Assembly: GCA_964293475.1 (NCBI GenBank)
Contig: CAXYYJ010000023.1
Location: 11,914-75,913, forward strand
DNA from: UBA12170 sp964293475
GTDB lineage: Bacteria; Bacteroidota; Bacteroidia; Bacteroidales; UBA12170
Direction of reading: 5' to 3'
DNA: 64,000 bases
Shown here piece by piece: positions 34,908 through 42,736 of this stretch; within the stretch, counting starts at the first letter, position 1, and every line of letters begins with the position of its first letter. Below the pieces are notes generated by a model. The model did no database searches. It was not told the origin of the DNA and saw nothing but the letters and a program-made list of their open reading frames with translations. The position numbers and the translations under genes were made by a program.

Positions 34908-35861
34908 TTACTTTTTTTCTTTTATACTCAATTCTTGAATTAGGGCTGCAAAGTAACTGCTTTTTTCTGGATTTTTCAAAATTAATTTTTGATAAATTTC
35001 AATGGCTTTCTGAATATTACCTTGTTGATGATAAATCTGTGCCAGTGTTTCAGTTACAAAAAAATCGTCGTCCATATTTCCTTCATCTCCAGAGTCATAC
35101 TCTTCGTCTAAATCAACAGTCTTGTTGGGAGGCGAAATACGCGGTTCATTCTGTATAAACCTGTCTATAATTTGAGCTTTAAGACTCTTATCTTCGTTAA
35201 CTTCCTGATTTTTAGCTGACATATCGTTTCCCCCATTTTCTTTTGAGTTGTTGATTTCCTCCAGTCGCTTTTTTACCAAAGCAAGCAATTCTGCTTTAGA
35301 TTTTATATTGGAATTGTTTGTTTTTGCCTTGGGTTCTGCAGCATTTTTAATAACAGGTTTATTATCATCAACAGCAACTTTTGGTTGAGAAGCCTCGACA
35401 ATTGGTACATAAACTGGGGGCTCCTGCGCTGGTTCTTCATGAATTTCAACCTCTGGGCGGCTTTCAGATGGTAATGCCTGGTGATTCGGGTCTTCGCTTA
35501 TTTCTTTTTCAACGTTCTCTACGGAAACAACCACCTGCGGTTCCATATGGATTTCTTTTAGGACTTCTAATGGCATTTGGGTTATCAAAGCTCTATCTAA
35601 AACTTCTGCTTCCTGCTCTTGAACATAGTCCACCCAAGCCTTCAGCTTTTTGCGGTCGGGAGCATAAAAAGCTGCTTCCACCAAATTTTTCTGATAGCGA
35701 AAATCGTTCAATATAAGCAAATTGAGTGCATATAATGTTCTGAAATCTGAACAATAAGGATAAGTCTTCACCAGCAATTCGAGCTCCGGCAAGCTTTCTT
35801 TATTAAGAAGCCTGGGGTTCTCTATATACCGGTTAAATTGCATTTGATTCATGATTACCAA
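34908..35861 (-). CDS. TPR-repeat protein of the lptE-secG cluster
   Basis: The 317-residue soluble protein starts with a helical region (NRYIENPRLLNKESLPELELLVKTYPYCSDF...). A long low-complexity Glu/Pro/Lys linker follows (about 110-215), then a C-terminal TPR unit (TETLAQIYHQQGNIQKAIEIYQKLILKNPEKSSYFAALIQEL). No signal peptide is seen. It overlaps lptE by 7 bp and precedes secG by 3 bp, so all are co-translated. TPRs bind proteins; a link to envelope biogenesis is suggested only by the neighbours. Confidence 0.8.
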   Translation of the reverse strand: MVIMNQMQFNRYIENPRLLNKESLPELELLVKTYPYCSDFRTLYALNLLILNDFRYQKNLVEAAFYAPDRKKLKAWVDYVQEQEAEVLDRALITQMPLEVLKEIHMEPQVVVSVENVEKEISEDPNHQALPSESRPEVEIHEEPAQEPPVYVPIVEASQPKVAVDDNKPVIKNAAEPKAKTNNSNIKSKAELLALVKKRLEEINNSKENGGNDMSAKNQEVNEDKSLKAQIIDRFIQNEPRISPPNKTVDLDEEYDSGDEGNMDDDFFVTETLAQIYHQQGNIQKAIEIYQKLILKNPEKSSYFAALIQELSIKEKK

Positions 35862-36415
35862 TTTACAACGGCCTTATTAAATATATCATCCACCAGCATT
35901 TCGTTAATCGTTTCAATAAGACCATCCTGAACCGCGGACAAATCAAGATTCGATTCATACTCCTCGTATCGTGTAAAACTTGTTTCGTAGTTTTTATCGG
36001 GTTCTATAAGGTTTGTGAATTTAATTTTTACAGTAATGCTCAACCTGTTTAAAGCGGCGGTTTGATCGCCTGTAATGGCCTGTGGGGAAGTTTTAAAATC
36101 GGTTATTTCGCCTTCAATCTGCAAATCGCCCATTTTGTTAACCAAAATCAGGCTGGTCTGACTGCTAAACCGATCTTTGAGCGCTGTGGTGATGGACTCG
36201 CTGAGTGTAGGAACAACAAAACTTGCCCGGTTATCGATATATTGTATGCTGATGGTTTTTGCGTCGGGCGGAATAGAAGCGCCTGTAAAGGAATATGTTA
36301 CGCATGAACTTACCAATACCGACATCAGGATTAGGGAAACTAAAAAGGTTAATCCCCTTTTTTGCCTGATTGTAGTAAATATTTTCCCTGTCACTTTTAT
36401 GGTCATTTTTTTCAA
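35855..36415 (-). CDS. lptE: LptE-family LPS-assembly lipoprotein
   Basis: The 186-residue lipoprotein has a long basic n-region, then LMSVLVSSC as lipobox (about Cys38), followed by VTYSFTGASIPPDAKTISIQYIDNRASFVVPTLSE. The fold pattern continues with LKDRFSSQTSLILVNKMGDLQIEGEITDF, as in LptE/RlpB. LptE plugs the LptD barrel and helps place LPS in the outer leaflet. lptD is not in this window. It sits 26 bp after a sigma-54 activator gene, an arrangement I recall from other Bacteroidota. Confidence 0.88.
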   Translation of the reverse strand: MKKMTIKVTGKIFTTIRQKRGLTFLVSLILMSVLVSSCVTYSFTGASIPPDAKTISIQYIDNRASFVVPTLSESITTALKDRFSSQTSLILVNKMGDLQIEGEITDFKTSPQAITGDQTAALNRLSITVKIKFTNLIEPDKNYETSFTRYEEYESNLDLSAVQDGLIETINEMLVDDIFNKAVVNW

Positions 36416-36441
36416 TTTAAACCTAATTAACTGAATTTATG

Positions 36442-37695
36442 TTACTTAATATCAAATTCCTTGATCTTACGGTACAAAGTTCGCTCAGAAATGCCTAAAT
36501 CGTGGGCCGCGTTTTTTCTTTTGCCGTGGTGTTTATTCAATGCCCGCCTGATTAAATCTTCTTCTTTTTTCTGGATTGACAGCGACTCTTCAAGGATTTC
36601 GTTTCTGTAATCGGTAGATTCGAAGACCTGTTCTGGCATCTCTTCTTCGTAATTTGCATCGTCATCATCCATGATTTCATCAGTCGATGGATTGTTTAAA
36701 AGGATTTCGAAATTATGATCAATTTTTTTCAATTGGTTTTTGTGTTCCTCCTGTGGTTTGGTATAATTACCTCCACCCTGCATAATCTCAGCGAGATTCT
36801 TTTTTAAATCGGTGATATCTTTTCGCATATCGAACAAAACCTTGTAAAGCAAATCGCGTTCGGAAAGATGTTCGTCCTCTTTCTTGGTATACAAAACCGG
36901 CAATTCTCTGGAATAGGATTGTGGCAAATATTTGGCAAGAGTTTCTGCATTTACTATTCGTTCGGTCTCGATGGTGCTGATTTGTTCTGTCACATTTTTC
37001 AATTGACGAATATTACCTTCCCAGCGGTATCGGGCCAGCAATTGTTGAGCTGCTTCATCGAGGCGGATAACGGGCATTCTGTATTTTTCGGAGAAGTCGA
37101 CAGCAAATTTGCGAAAAAGCAGATGAATATCTTCTTTGCGGTCGCGAAGACTTGGTATGAAAATAGGCACCGAATTGAGTCTGTAAAAAAGATCCTGACG
37201 AAATTTCCCGTTGGCAATCGCCTTTGGAATATCGACATTGGTTGCTGCAATAACCCGAACATTGGTTTTGCGCACATTGCTCGATCCTACTTTTATAAAC
37301 TCCCCGGTTTCTAAAACCCTGAGCAGGCGAACCTGAGTAGAAACAGGCAATTCAGCAACTTCATCCAAAAATATAGTTCCTCCATCGGCCACTTCAAAAT
37401 AACCCTTTCTGCTATCGCTTGCGCCGGTAAAAGCGCCCTTCTCATGACCAAAAAGCTCACTATCTATGGTACCTTCGGGTATGGCACCGCAGTTAACTGC
37501 AATATAATGCCCATGTTTGCGATTGCTAAGCTGATGAATGATTTTAGGAAAAACCTCTTTCCCAACTCCACTCTCGCCTGTTACGAGTACCGACAAATCG
37601 GTTGAAGCAACCTGAGATGCGATATTGATTGCTCTGTCTATCAGGGGTGATACTCCAATAATTCCGAACCGCTGTTTGATGGTGAGTAGATCCAT
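36442..37695 (-). CDS. Sigma-54 interacting transcriptional activator without receiver domain
   Basis: The chosen start at 37695 gives 417 residues (MDLLTIKQRFGIIG); the frame is open to 37734 but the promoter -7 lies there. The AAA+ domain has Walker A VTGESGVGKE (38-47), the sigma-54 contact loop GAFTGA (87-92) and Walker B GGTIFLDE (105-112). An acidic linker follows, then a C-terminal Fis-type helix-turn-helix (NAAHDLGISERTLYRKIKEF). There is no N-terminal receiver or GAF domain, so activation must be by partner proteins or by expression level. It heads the lptE-TPR-secG unit. Confidence 0.93.
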   Translation of the reverse strand: MDLLTIKQRFGIIGVSPLIDRAINIASQVASTDLSVLVTGESGVGKEVFPKIIHQLSNRKHGHYIAVNCGAIPEGTIDSELFGHEKGAFTGASDSRKGYFEVADGGTIFLDEVAELPVSTQVRLLRVLETGEFIKVGSSNVRKTNVRVIAATNVDIPKAIANGKFRQDLFYRLNSVPIFIPSLRDRKEDIHLLFRKFAVDFSEKYRMPVIRLDEAAQQLLARYRWEGNIRQLKNVTEQISTIETERIVNAETLAKYLPQSYSRELPVLYTKKEDEHLSERDLLYKVLFDMRKDITDLKKNLAEIMQGGGNYTKPQEEHKNQLKKIDHNFEILLNNPSTDEIMDDDDANYEEEMPEQVFESTDYRNEILEESLSIQKKEEDLIRRALNKHHGKRKNAAHDLGISERTLYRKIKEFDIK

Positions 37696-37723
37696 AATAA
37701 ATTGTCTAATTGTTTTGCTGAAA

Positions 37724-37754
37724 TAAAAGTACAAAGTAAAAGAAAACTGACAAA
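37724..37754 (-). promoter_or_regulatory. Promoter of the sigma-54 activator operon
   Basis: On the minus strand TTTG (37751-37754), exactly 19 bp, and TACTTTTA (37724-37731), one mismatch from TAnnTTTG. It places the RNA start downstream of the earliest ATG and supports the start at 37695. Confidence 0.65.
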
Positions 37755-37837
37755 ATTTCAGGTTTATTTTTCTATAAAATCAGGAGCTGTTTTGTTAAAA
37801 AAAAAGACAAAAAAAAATTGAAATATTTTTTTTGAAA

Positions 37838-37870
37838 TTTGTTGGAGTTACCAAATTGTTATTATATTTG
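37838..37870 (+). promoter_or_regulatory. Orphan plus-strand promoter between regulator and recR
   Basis: TTTG at 37838-37841, 21 bp, TATATTTG at 37863-37870. No plus-strand gene follows before a terminator 40 bp downstream. Confidence 0.55.
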
Positions 37871-37876
37871 CACCGA

Positions 37877-37939
37877 TGCGTTAATTTTAAGTGGGAATAA
37901 TAATTTGGCCTCCAACCGTTCTGGTTGGAGGTTTTTTTA
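37877..37939 (+). ncRNA. Candidate small RNA of about 63 nt
   Basis: A -7 box at 37863-37870 is followed 40 bp later by a strong intrinsic terminator (CCTCCAACC/GGTTGGAGG plus seven T). The U-run exists only on the plus strand, where no protein gene is encoded. The simplest reading is a short transcript starting near 37877 and ending near 37939. The only ORF is ATG-CGT-TAA, so it would be non-coding. The hairpin may also help stop recR on the other strand. No known RNA family was recognised. Confidence 0.4.
37910..37939 (+). terminator. Intrinsic terminator oriented to the plus strand
   Basis: CCTCCAACC (37910-37918) pairs with GGTTGGAGG (37924-37932) around GTTCT, followed by TTTTTTT. The T-run overlaps the recR stop codon on the opposite strand. 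Confidence 0.8.
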
Positions 37940-38551
37940 TGCCCCCTGATACAGCTGTCGGTTAACGATAGAACGCCCCAAAGTCACTTCATCGGCAAAT
38001 TCAATTTCATCGCCAATGGCCACCCCGCGTGATAAAGTGCTCATTTTTACCTGCGAGTTTTTAAGTTGCTTGTAAATATAAAAACTTGTGGTGTCGCCTT
38101 CCATGGTGGCTGCCAATGCAAAAATCACTTCTTTTACTTCACCTTCATTTACCCGTTGAACAACCGACGAAATATGCAAATCGGAGGGAGAAACACCATT
38201 CATAGGACTTATTAATCCCCCAAGCACATGATACAATCCATTAAACTGACCTGTATTTTCTATGGCCAGAACATCTCTGATATCTTCGACCACGCAAATT
38301 ATGGCTCCGTCGCGTTTTGGACTGGAACAAATGGCACATACTTCGGTTTCAGAAATATTATTGCAAATTGTGCATTGCTTCATCTCTTTACGCAATCGGA
38401 TAAGACTTTCGCCCAATCGATTAACATGGCTTTGGTCTTGTTTTAAAAGATGGAGAGCCAACCTTGTGGCAGTTCTTTTTCCAATACCCGGCAATTTCGA
38501 TAGCTCGTTGATGGCATCTTCGAGCAAGTTAGATGTGAAATGAAAATCCAT
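37937..38551 (-). CDS. recR: Recombination protein RecR
   Basis: The 204-residue protein has an N-terminal HhH (LSKLPGIGKRTATRLALHLL), a C4 zinc finger (C60, C63, C72, C75) and a TOPRIM domain (ICVVEDIRDVLAIENTGQFNGLYHVLGG). The C-terminal TLSRGVAIGDEIEFADEVTLGRSI follows. It works with RecF/RecO to load RecA at gaps. Length is standard. dnaX, the common neighbour in other phyla, is absent. Confidence 0.97.
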   Translation of the reverse strand: MDFHFTSNLLEDAINELSKLPGIGKRTATRLALHLLKQDQSHVNRLGESLIRLRKEMKQCTICNNISETEVCAICSSPKRDGAIICVVEDIRDVLAIENTGQFNGLYHVLGGLISPMNGVSPSDLHISSVVQRVNEGEVKEVIFALAATMEGDTTSFYIYKQLKNSQVKMSTLSRGVAIGDEIEFADEVTLGRSIVNRQLYQGA

Positions 38552-38668
38552 GAAGCAATAATTTTGATGTTAAATAAGTTAATATTGCGGTTGTACAGAT
38601 TCGTTATAAAATCATGTCTAACCTTTTGTAATTTTGTCTGATAAATTATTTACAAAAATAAGAAAAGG

Positions 38669-39460
38669 ATGCAACGGAGAGTTTTGATGTTTTTTATGGT
38701 TTTCGTTTGGATGACCCTTGGCATTATGCCTGTATTAGCTCAAACCAATATCACCGACTCACAGGGGAGAAAACAGGGAAAATGGATTCAATTTAAGGAT
38801 GGTGTTAAGTTTTACGAGGGTAATTTTGTGGACGACAAGCCCCAGGGTCAGTTTCAAAGGTTTTATAAGAGCGGACGCCTCATGTCAAAATCTGAATATA
38901 GCGCCCATGGCTCAAGATGTTTTAGTGAGTTTTTTTACGATGAACGCAAGAGCACTCTCAAAGCCAAAGGGTTGTATATAAATCAGGTGAAGGATAGTTT
39001 GTGGCTTATGTATAATGAAGAGGGAGTTAAAATAGCTGAAGAGAACTACAAGCTTGGTGTTGCCGATGGCCTTTGGAAAATATATTCCTTCGAAAACGTT
39101 CTGGTTAGAGAAACCCCCTATAAACAAGGTAAAATTGATGGCGCTCAAAAAGAGTATTTTGCCGACGGAACAACCAAACGATTGATGAATTTTTCATCGG
39201 ATACTTTAAACGGAGAATTTAAAGTTTATTTCCCCAATCAGTCTTTAAGGATTGATGGTTTATTCCAAAATGGAATTCAAACTGGCGACTGGAAATATTT
39301 TAATGAGGATGGCTCCCTGATGTTCACAGAATATTACGTGGAAGGGATTATGACCAAAAGACTAGACGCAGCAGGAAAGCCTTTCGAAATTATTGAAGCA
39401 GTTGATACCGTAAAACTGAATATTGATCCGGAAAACTACGAAGAATTAAAAATAGATTAA
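38669..39460 (+). CDS. Exported MORN-like repeat protein
   Basis: The 263-residue protein has a signal peptide ending at VLAQ (residue 25). Five or six MORN_2-type repeats follow, of the pattern G-x-W/F-x-x-[FY]-x-x-[DNG]-G (GKWIQFKDGVKFYEGNF; GQFQRFYKSGRLM; GLWKIYSFENVL; GEFKVYFPNQSL; GDWKYFNEDGSL). Such proteins are often named YwqK-family antitoxins, but no toxin is nearby and the signal peptide argues against a cytoplasmic antitoxin role. It ends in a 4-bp convergent overlap with the SPOR gene. Confidence 0.85.
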   Translation: MQRRVLMFFMVFVWMTLGIMPVLAQTNITDSQGRKQGKWIQFKDGVKFYEGNFVDDKPQGQFQRFYKSGRLMSKSEYSAHGSRCFSEFFYDERKSTLKAKGLYINQVKDSLWLMYNEEGVKIAEENYKLGVADGLWKIYSFENVLVRETPYKQGKIDGAQKEYFADGTTKRLMNFSSDTLNGEFKVYFPNQSLRIDGLFQNGIQTGDWKYFNEDGSLMFTEYYVEGIMTKRLDAAGKPFEIIEAVDTVKLNIDPENYEELKID

Positions 39461-40449
39461 AGCTCCTCGTTCAAGAGCCAGGCTGAATTGTTCTTGTTGG
39501 CCTGATACCATTTTAGTTGTTGTGCAGCCATGTCGTAATCAGTAAAATTACCAATGCTGACTCTGTAAAGTCCTCGGCTGTTTTGCCCGGCCAGGTAGGC
39601 GTTAAAACCATCATTATGCAATTGGTTAATGAAATTCATAGCGAAATTCTCATTGGAAAAAGCTCCTGCAATAATATGGTAGTTCCCGTTTAAGGCTGGT
39701 CCCGACTCTTCTTTCACAATTTGCGAATCCATTACCAGAATGGAATTATCTGTTGTAACCGACTCGTTTGTGGTAATTGCAGAGTCAACAGGGCTTGTTG
39801 GATTTTCAATAACTGGCTGTGAAGGAATAACTGATGAAGTCTTGAAGATGGAAGCCGATTGTTTATAAAAATAATCTGAAATGGGTTCGTGAACAAGCCA
39901 ACCTAAAACACCCACGGTGAACAGGGGGATGGCAATTGCCGCCACTCGTCTCATCCTTGGATAGTAGCCAACAATAGCTTTTTTAGCTTTGGGGTTTATT
40001 GAAATAACGGGTTCATAAACATGTGTCCGCTGAATGGGTATGACAACTATGTCGGGTAGACCAAAATAATTATCATCGTAATTGAGGGACAAATCGGGTA
40101 AAAATGCTAAATGGCCGCTTTTATTTATTGATAGTATTCCAAGGTTTTCGAAAAGAATACGACCGCCGTTTTGAAGTTCCTCCTGGCAAAAGGTGGAGAA
40201 AGTTTCGACAAGGCCAAGTGATTCTTTATAGTTGAGCGAAGTGACTTTAGAGATACTGTGGGCCAGAAAGCCGTCGTTGTCCTTAATTTGAGTATTAAAA
40301 GCAATGCTGCGGCCCGGAGGAGTGATACGACTCGATATTTGATGAACCAAAGCAGGATGTGACACAGTTAGAAATCCTCCCAAACCAGGAATAATCACTA
40401 ATTCATGTTCTCTCACTAACTTACTGATATGTTTTGCAATATCTATCAT
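39457..40449 (-). CDS. HU-CCDC81 and SPOR domain membrane protein
   Basis: The 330-residue protein begins with the two HU-like CCDC81 bacterial domains (MIDIAKHISKLVREHELVIIPGLGGFL..., then LGLVETFSTFCQEELQNGGRILFENLGIL). One membrane segment follows (about 170-186, VAAIAIPLFTVGVLGWLV), then a periplasmic linker and a C-terminal SPOR domain (YHIIAGAFSNENFAMNFINQLHNDGFNAYLAG...). SPOR binds denuded peptidoglycan at the division site. The cytoplasmic HU-like part could touch DNA or a protein partner. It lies 44 bp after kdsB. Confidence 0.9.
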   Translation of the reverse strand: MIDIAKHISKLVREHELVIIPGLGGFLTVSHPALVHQISSRITPPGRSIAFNTQIKDNDGFLAHSISKVTSLNYKESLGLVETFSTFCQEELQNGGRILFENLGILSINKSGHLAFLPDLSLNYDDNYFGLPDIVVIPIQRTHVYEPVISINPKAKKAIVGYYPRMRRVAAIAIPLFTVGVLGWLVHEPISDYFYKQSASIFKTSSVIPSQPVIENPTSPVDSAITTNESVTTDNSILVMDSQIVKEESGPALNGNYHIIAGAFSNENFAMNFINQLHNDGFNAYLAGQNSRGLYRVSIGNFTDYDMAAQQLKWYQANKNNSAWLLNEEL

Positions 40450-40493
40450 GGTTCAATTTATGGCTGCAAAGTTAAAATCTATTATATGCTAAA

Positions 40494-41231
40494 TCAATTG
40501 TTGTTGGTAAGTTTTATCAAATCATCGGGGGTATCAATGGCGGGGGTTTCCAAATCGGTGTAACCCATTGTGATATGATATCCTGCAGATAGCCAGCGAA
40601 GCTGTTCAAGCGATTCGGCCTTTTCCAGAGGAGCCTGACTGAGTTTGCAAATGCTTTCCAAAACTGGAGTTCTATAAGCATAGAGCCCGATATGTTTGTA
40701 AAAGCTTCCATTTTGGAGAAAATTCTCCTGTTCAACTCCTCGAATAAAAGGGATTGGCCATCGGCTGAAATACAACGCTTGATGAAAGTCACCAATGACC
40801 ACTTTTACTGCATTTGCATTGAAAAGTTCCTCTGATTTGGTAATTTTTTTTGCCAGACTGCTGATTTGTGTCTGTGGGCTTTCGAAAGCTTTTACAACCA
40901 ATTCAATTTGAGCAGGATCGATATAAGGCTCATCGCCCTGAATATTTACAACCACATCAAATTTTTCTTCGAGACTGCTTACAATTTCCTGACAGCGGTC
41001 GGTGCCACTTTGATGGAGAGGGCTGGTCATCATTGCTTCTCCCCCAAAACCAATTACATGTTCGAGAATTCTATCGTCGTCGGTGGCTACTATCACCCTA
41101 TTCAGGCTTGTGGACTTTAAGGCTTGTTCATAAACCCGCTGAATCATGGATTTGCCATGAATCAAAGCCAAAGGTTTACCCGGAAACCGGGTGCTGGCAT
41201 AACGGGCAGGAATGATTCCCAGTATTTTCAT
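40494..41231 (-). CDS. kdsB: 3-deoxy-manno-octulosonate cytidylyltransferase
   Basis: The 245-residue nucleotidyltransferase begins MKILGIIPARYASTRFPGKPLA, then VATDDDRI, NIQGDEPYI and the C-terminal IGLYAYRTPVLE and ESLEQLRWLSAGYHI, all KdsB-specific. It activates KDO as CMP-KDO for lipid A core synthesis, so the organism makes LPS or lipooligosaccharide. It is 3 bp after the deoxynucleoside kinase gene. Confidence 0.97.
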   Translation of the reverse strand: MKILGIIPARYASTRFPGKPLALIHGKSMIQRVYEQALKSTSLNRVIVATDDDRILEHVIGFGGEAMMTSPLHQSGTDRCQEIVSSLEEKFDVVVNIQGDEPYIDPAQIELVVKAFESPQTQISSLAKKITKSEELFNANAVKVVIGDFHQALYFSRWPIPFIRGVEQENFLQNGSFYKHIGLYAYRTPVLESICKLSQAPLEKAESLEQLRWLSAGYHITMGYTDLETPAIDTPDDLIKLTNNN

Positions 41232-41234
41232 TGG

Positions 41235-41849
41235 CTAAAACAAGCCGTGAATTTCGGCGTTAATTTTATCGATAACCTTGCCTAAATCTTCGGGTTTATT
41301 GGCAAAGTCGATATCATCCACGTCGATAATAAGAAGTTTGCCCAAATCGTAGCCCGAAATCCATTCCTCGTAGCGCTCGTTGAGTTTTTTGAGATAATCG
41401 ATTCTGATGGATTCTTCGTAATCGCGTCCGCGGCTTGCAATTTGCCGAACCAGAGTAGAAACACTGGCGCGCAGATAGATAAGCAAATCCGGCGGATCGA
41501 TGAAAGAGCTCATGAGTTCGAAGAGGGAAATATAATTGTCGAAATCCCTTGTGGTCATCAAATTCATTTGGTGCAGGTTGGGTGCAAAAATATAGGCATC
41601 CTCATAGATGGTTCTGTCCTGAATAATGGTTTGATGACTGTCTTTTATTTCGATGACCTGACGAAAACGGCTGTTCAAAAAATAAACCTGAAGGTTGAAC
41701 GACCAACGTTTCATGTCGTCATAAAAACTATCCAGATACGGGTTATCCTCTACACTTTCATAATAGGGTTTCCACTTCATTTGTTTGGCCAACAAACGGG
41801 TAAGGGTGGTTTTACCTGAGCCAATATTGCCTGCAATAGCTAAATGCAT
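41235..41849 (-). CDS. Deoxynucleoside kinase
   Basis: The 204-residue protein has P-loop GNIGSGKTTL (7-16), then YYESVEDNPYLDSFY, QDRTIYEDAYIFA (the DRS/ERS-like motif) and IYLRASVSTLVRQIASRGRDYE, the lid. It belongs to the dCK/dGK family and phosphorylates deoxynucleosides in the salvage pathway. Specificity (dA/dG or dC) is not clear from sequence. It is tightly linked to kdsB. Confidence 0.93.
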   Translation of the reverse strand: MHLAIAGNIGSGKTTLTRLLAKQMKWKPYYESVEDNPYLDSFYDDMKRWSFNLQVYFLNSRFRQVIEIKDSHQTIIQDRTIYEDAYIFAPNLHQMNLMTTRDFDNYISLFELMSSFIDPPDLLIYLRASVSTLVRQIASRGRDYEESIRIDYLKKLNERYEEWISGYDLGKLLIIDVDDIDFANKPEDLGKVIDKINAEIHGLF

Positions 41850-41878
41850 AGGTTTTTGATTTTAAATAATTACACAAT

Positions 41879-42736
41879 TTATTCTTTCTCCATGGTAAAA
41901 ATCTGAACACCATCAGGGGTGAGAAAACTGATTCGGCCAGGGAAAGAACTCAAATTTAATGACCAGTCACTGATGTTAAAAACAGGTAGCGGATGATAGG
42001 TTTCTTTGTCGTTATCCATATCGTAGGCCACTAAAAAAGTATTGCTGGTATAGAACAGAATATTTTTAAAAACCTGTATTTTTTTTAGCCCCAGGAGCGG
42101 TAATTTATTCACAAAGCTACCATTTTCATCGAAAATATAAACTCCCGATGATGGATTGTTAATAAATAGTCTTTTGCCTTCCATCACCATGAAATTTGGA
42201 TCGGGCTCCAAATCGGTGAACTGATCGAGTGCATCTCCTTTAAAATCAATTTGGTTATCGGAGTCAATAAGAACCAAATCGCTTGTATTGCCATCGTAAA
42301 TCCAGTAGGCTTCTTCGCTGTCGTGCAAACAAGCCAACGATGAGTAACCCAGGTTGATGCCATCGAGCGAAATAGCTGTTGGGTCGGCCACATAAGCAAA
42401 GGTACTCACGCTTCCGGCATTTAGCAACTCCTGATTGAGAAAAACCACCGAGGCATAATCCTTATAAAAAACCAAAATTCTGCGGGGATCTTTGGTGTCT
42501 ATTGATGTTATTCGGCCAGGCAATTCCGATATATAATCGGTAATGAGTTGCCCGTCGGCATTAAGTTTTATAATCTTCGACTGGTCGGCTATGAGAAGAT
42601 TCCCCAAATCGTCGTTGGCTATGAACCTTCCGTAATATTTAGCCGATGCAAGCTGCTCAAAAACATAATATTGCGCCTGAATACTTCCGGCGAAAAGAAT
42701 GGAAAATATCAGCATTAGGATTCTCTGTTTATTCAT
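41879..42736 (-). CDS. Secreted protein, probable beta-propeller
   Basis: The 285-residue protein has a signal peptide (SILFAGSIQAQ). Its repeating beta pattern includes LGNLLIADQSKIIKLNADG, NPSSGVYIFDENGSFVNKLPLLG and NILFYTSNTFLVAYDMDND, which looks like NHL or six-bladed propeller blades. No catalytic motif was recognised. It overlaps the GH3-family gene by 8 bp and precedes the deoxynucleoside kinase by 29 bp. Such genes of unknown role recur with kdsB/dNK in this phylum, as far as I recall. Confidence 0.75.
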   Translation of the reverse strand: MNKQRILMLIFSILFAGSIQAQYYVFEQLASAKYYGRFIANDDLGNLLIADQSKIIKLNADGQLITDYISELPGRITSIDTKDPRRILVFYKDYASVVFLNQELLNAGSVSTFAYVADPTAISLDGINLGYSSLACLHDSEEAYWIYDGNTSDLVLIDSDNQIDFKGDALDQFTDLEPDPNFMVMEGKRLFINNPSSGVYIFDENGSFVNKLPLLGLKKIQVFKNILFYTSNTFLVAYDMDNDKETYHPLPVFNISDWSLNLSSFPGRISFLTPDGVQIFTMEKE

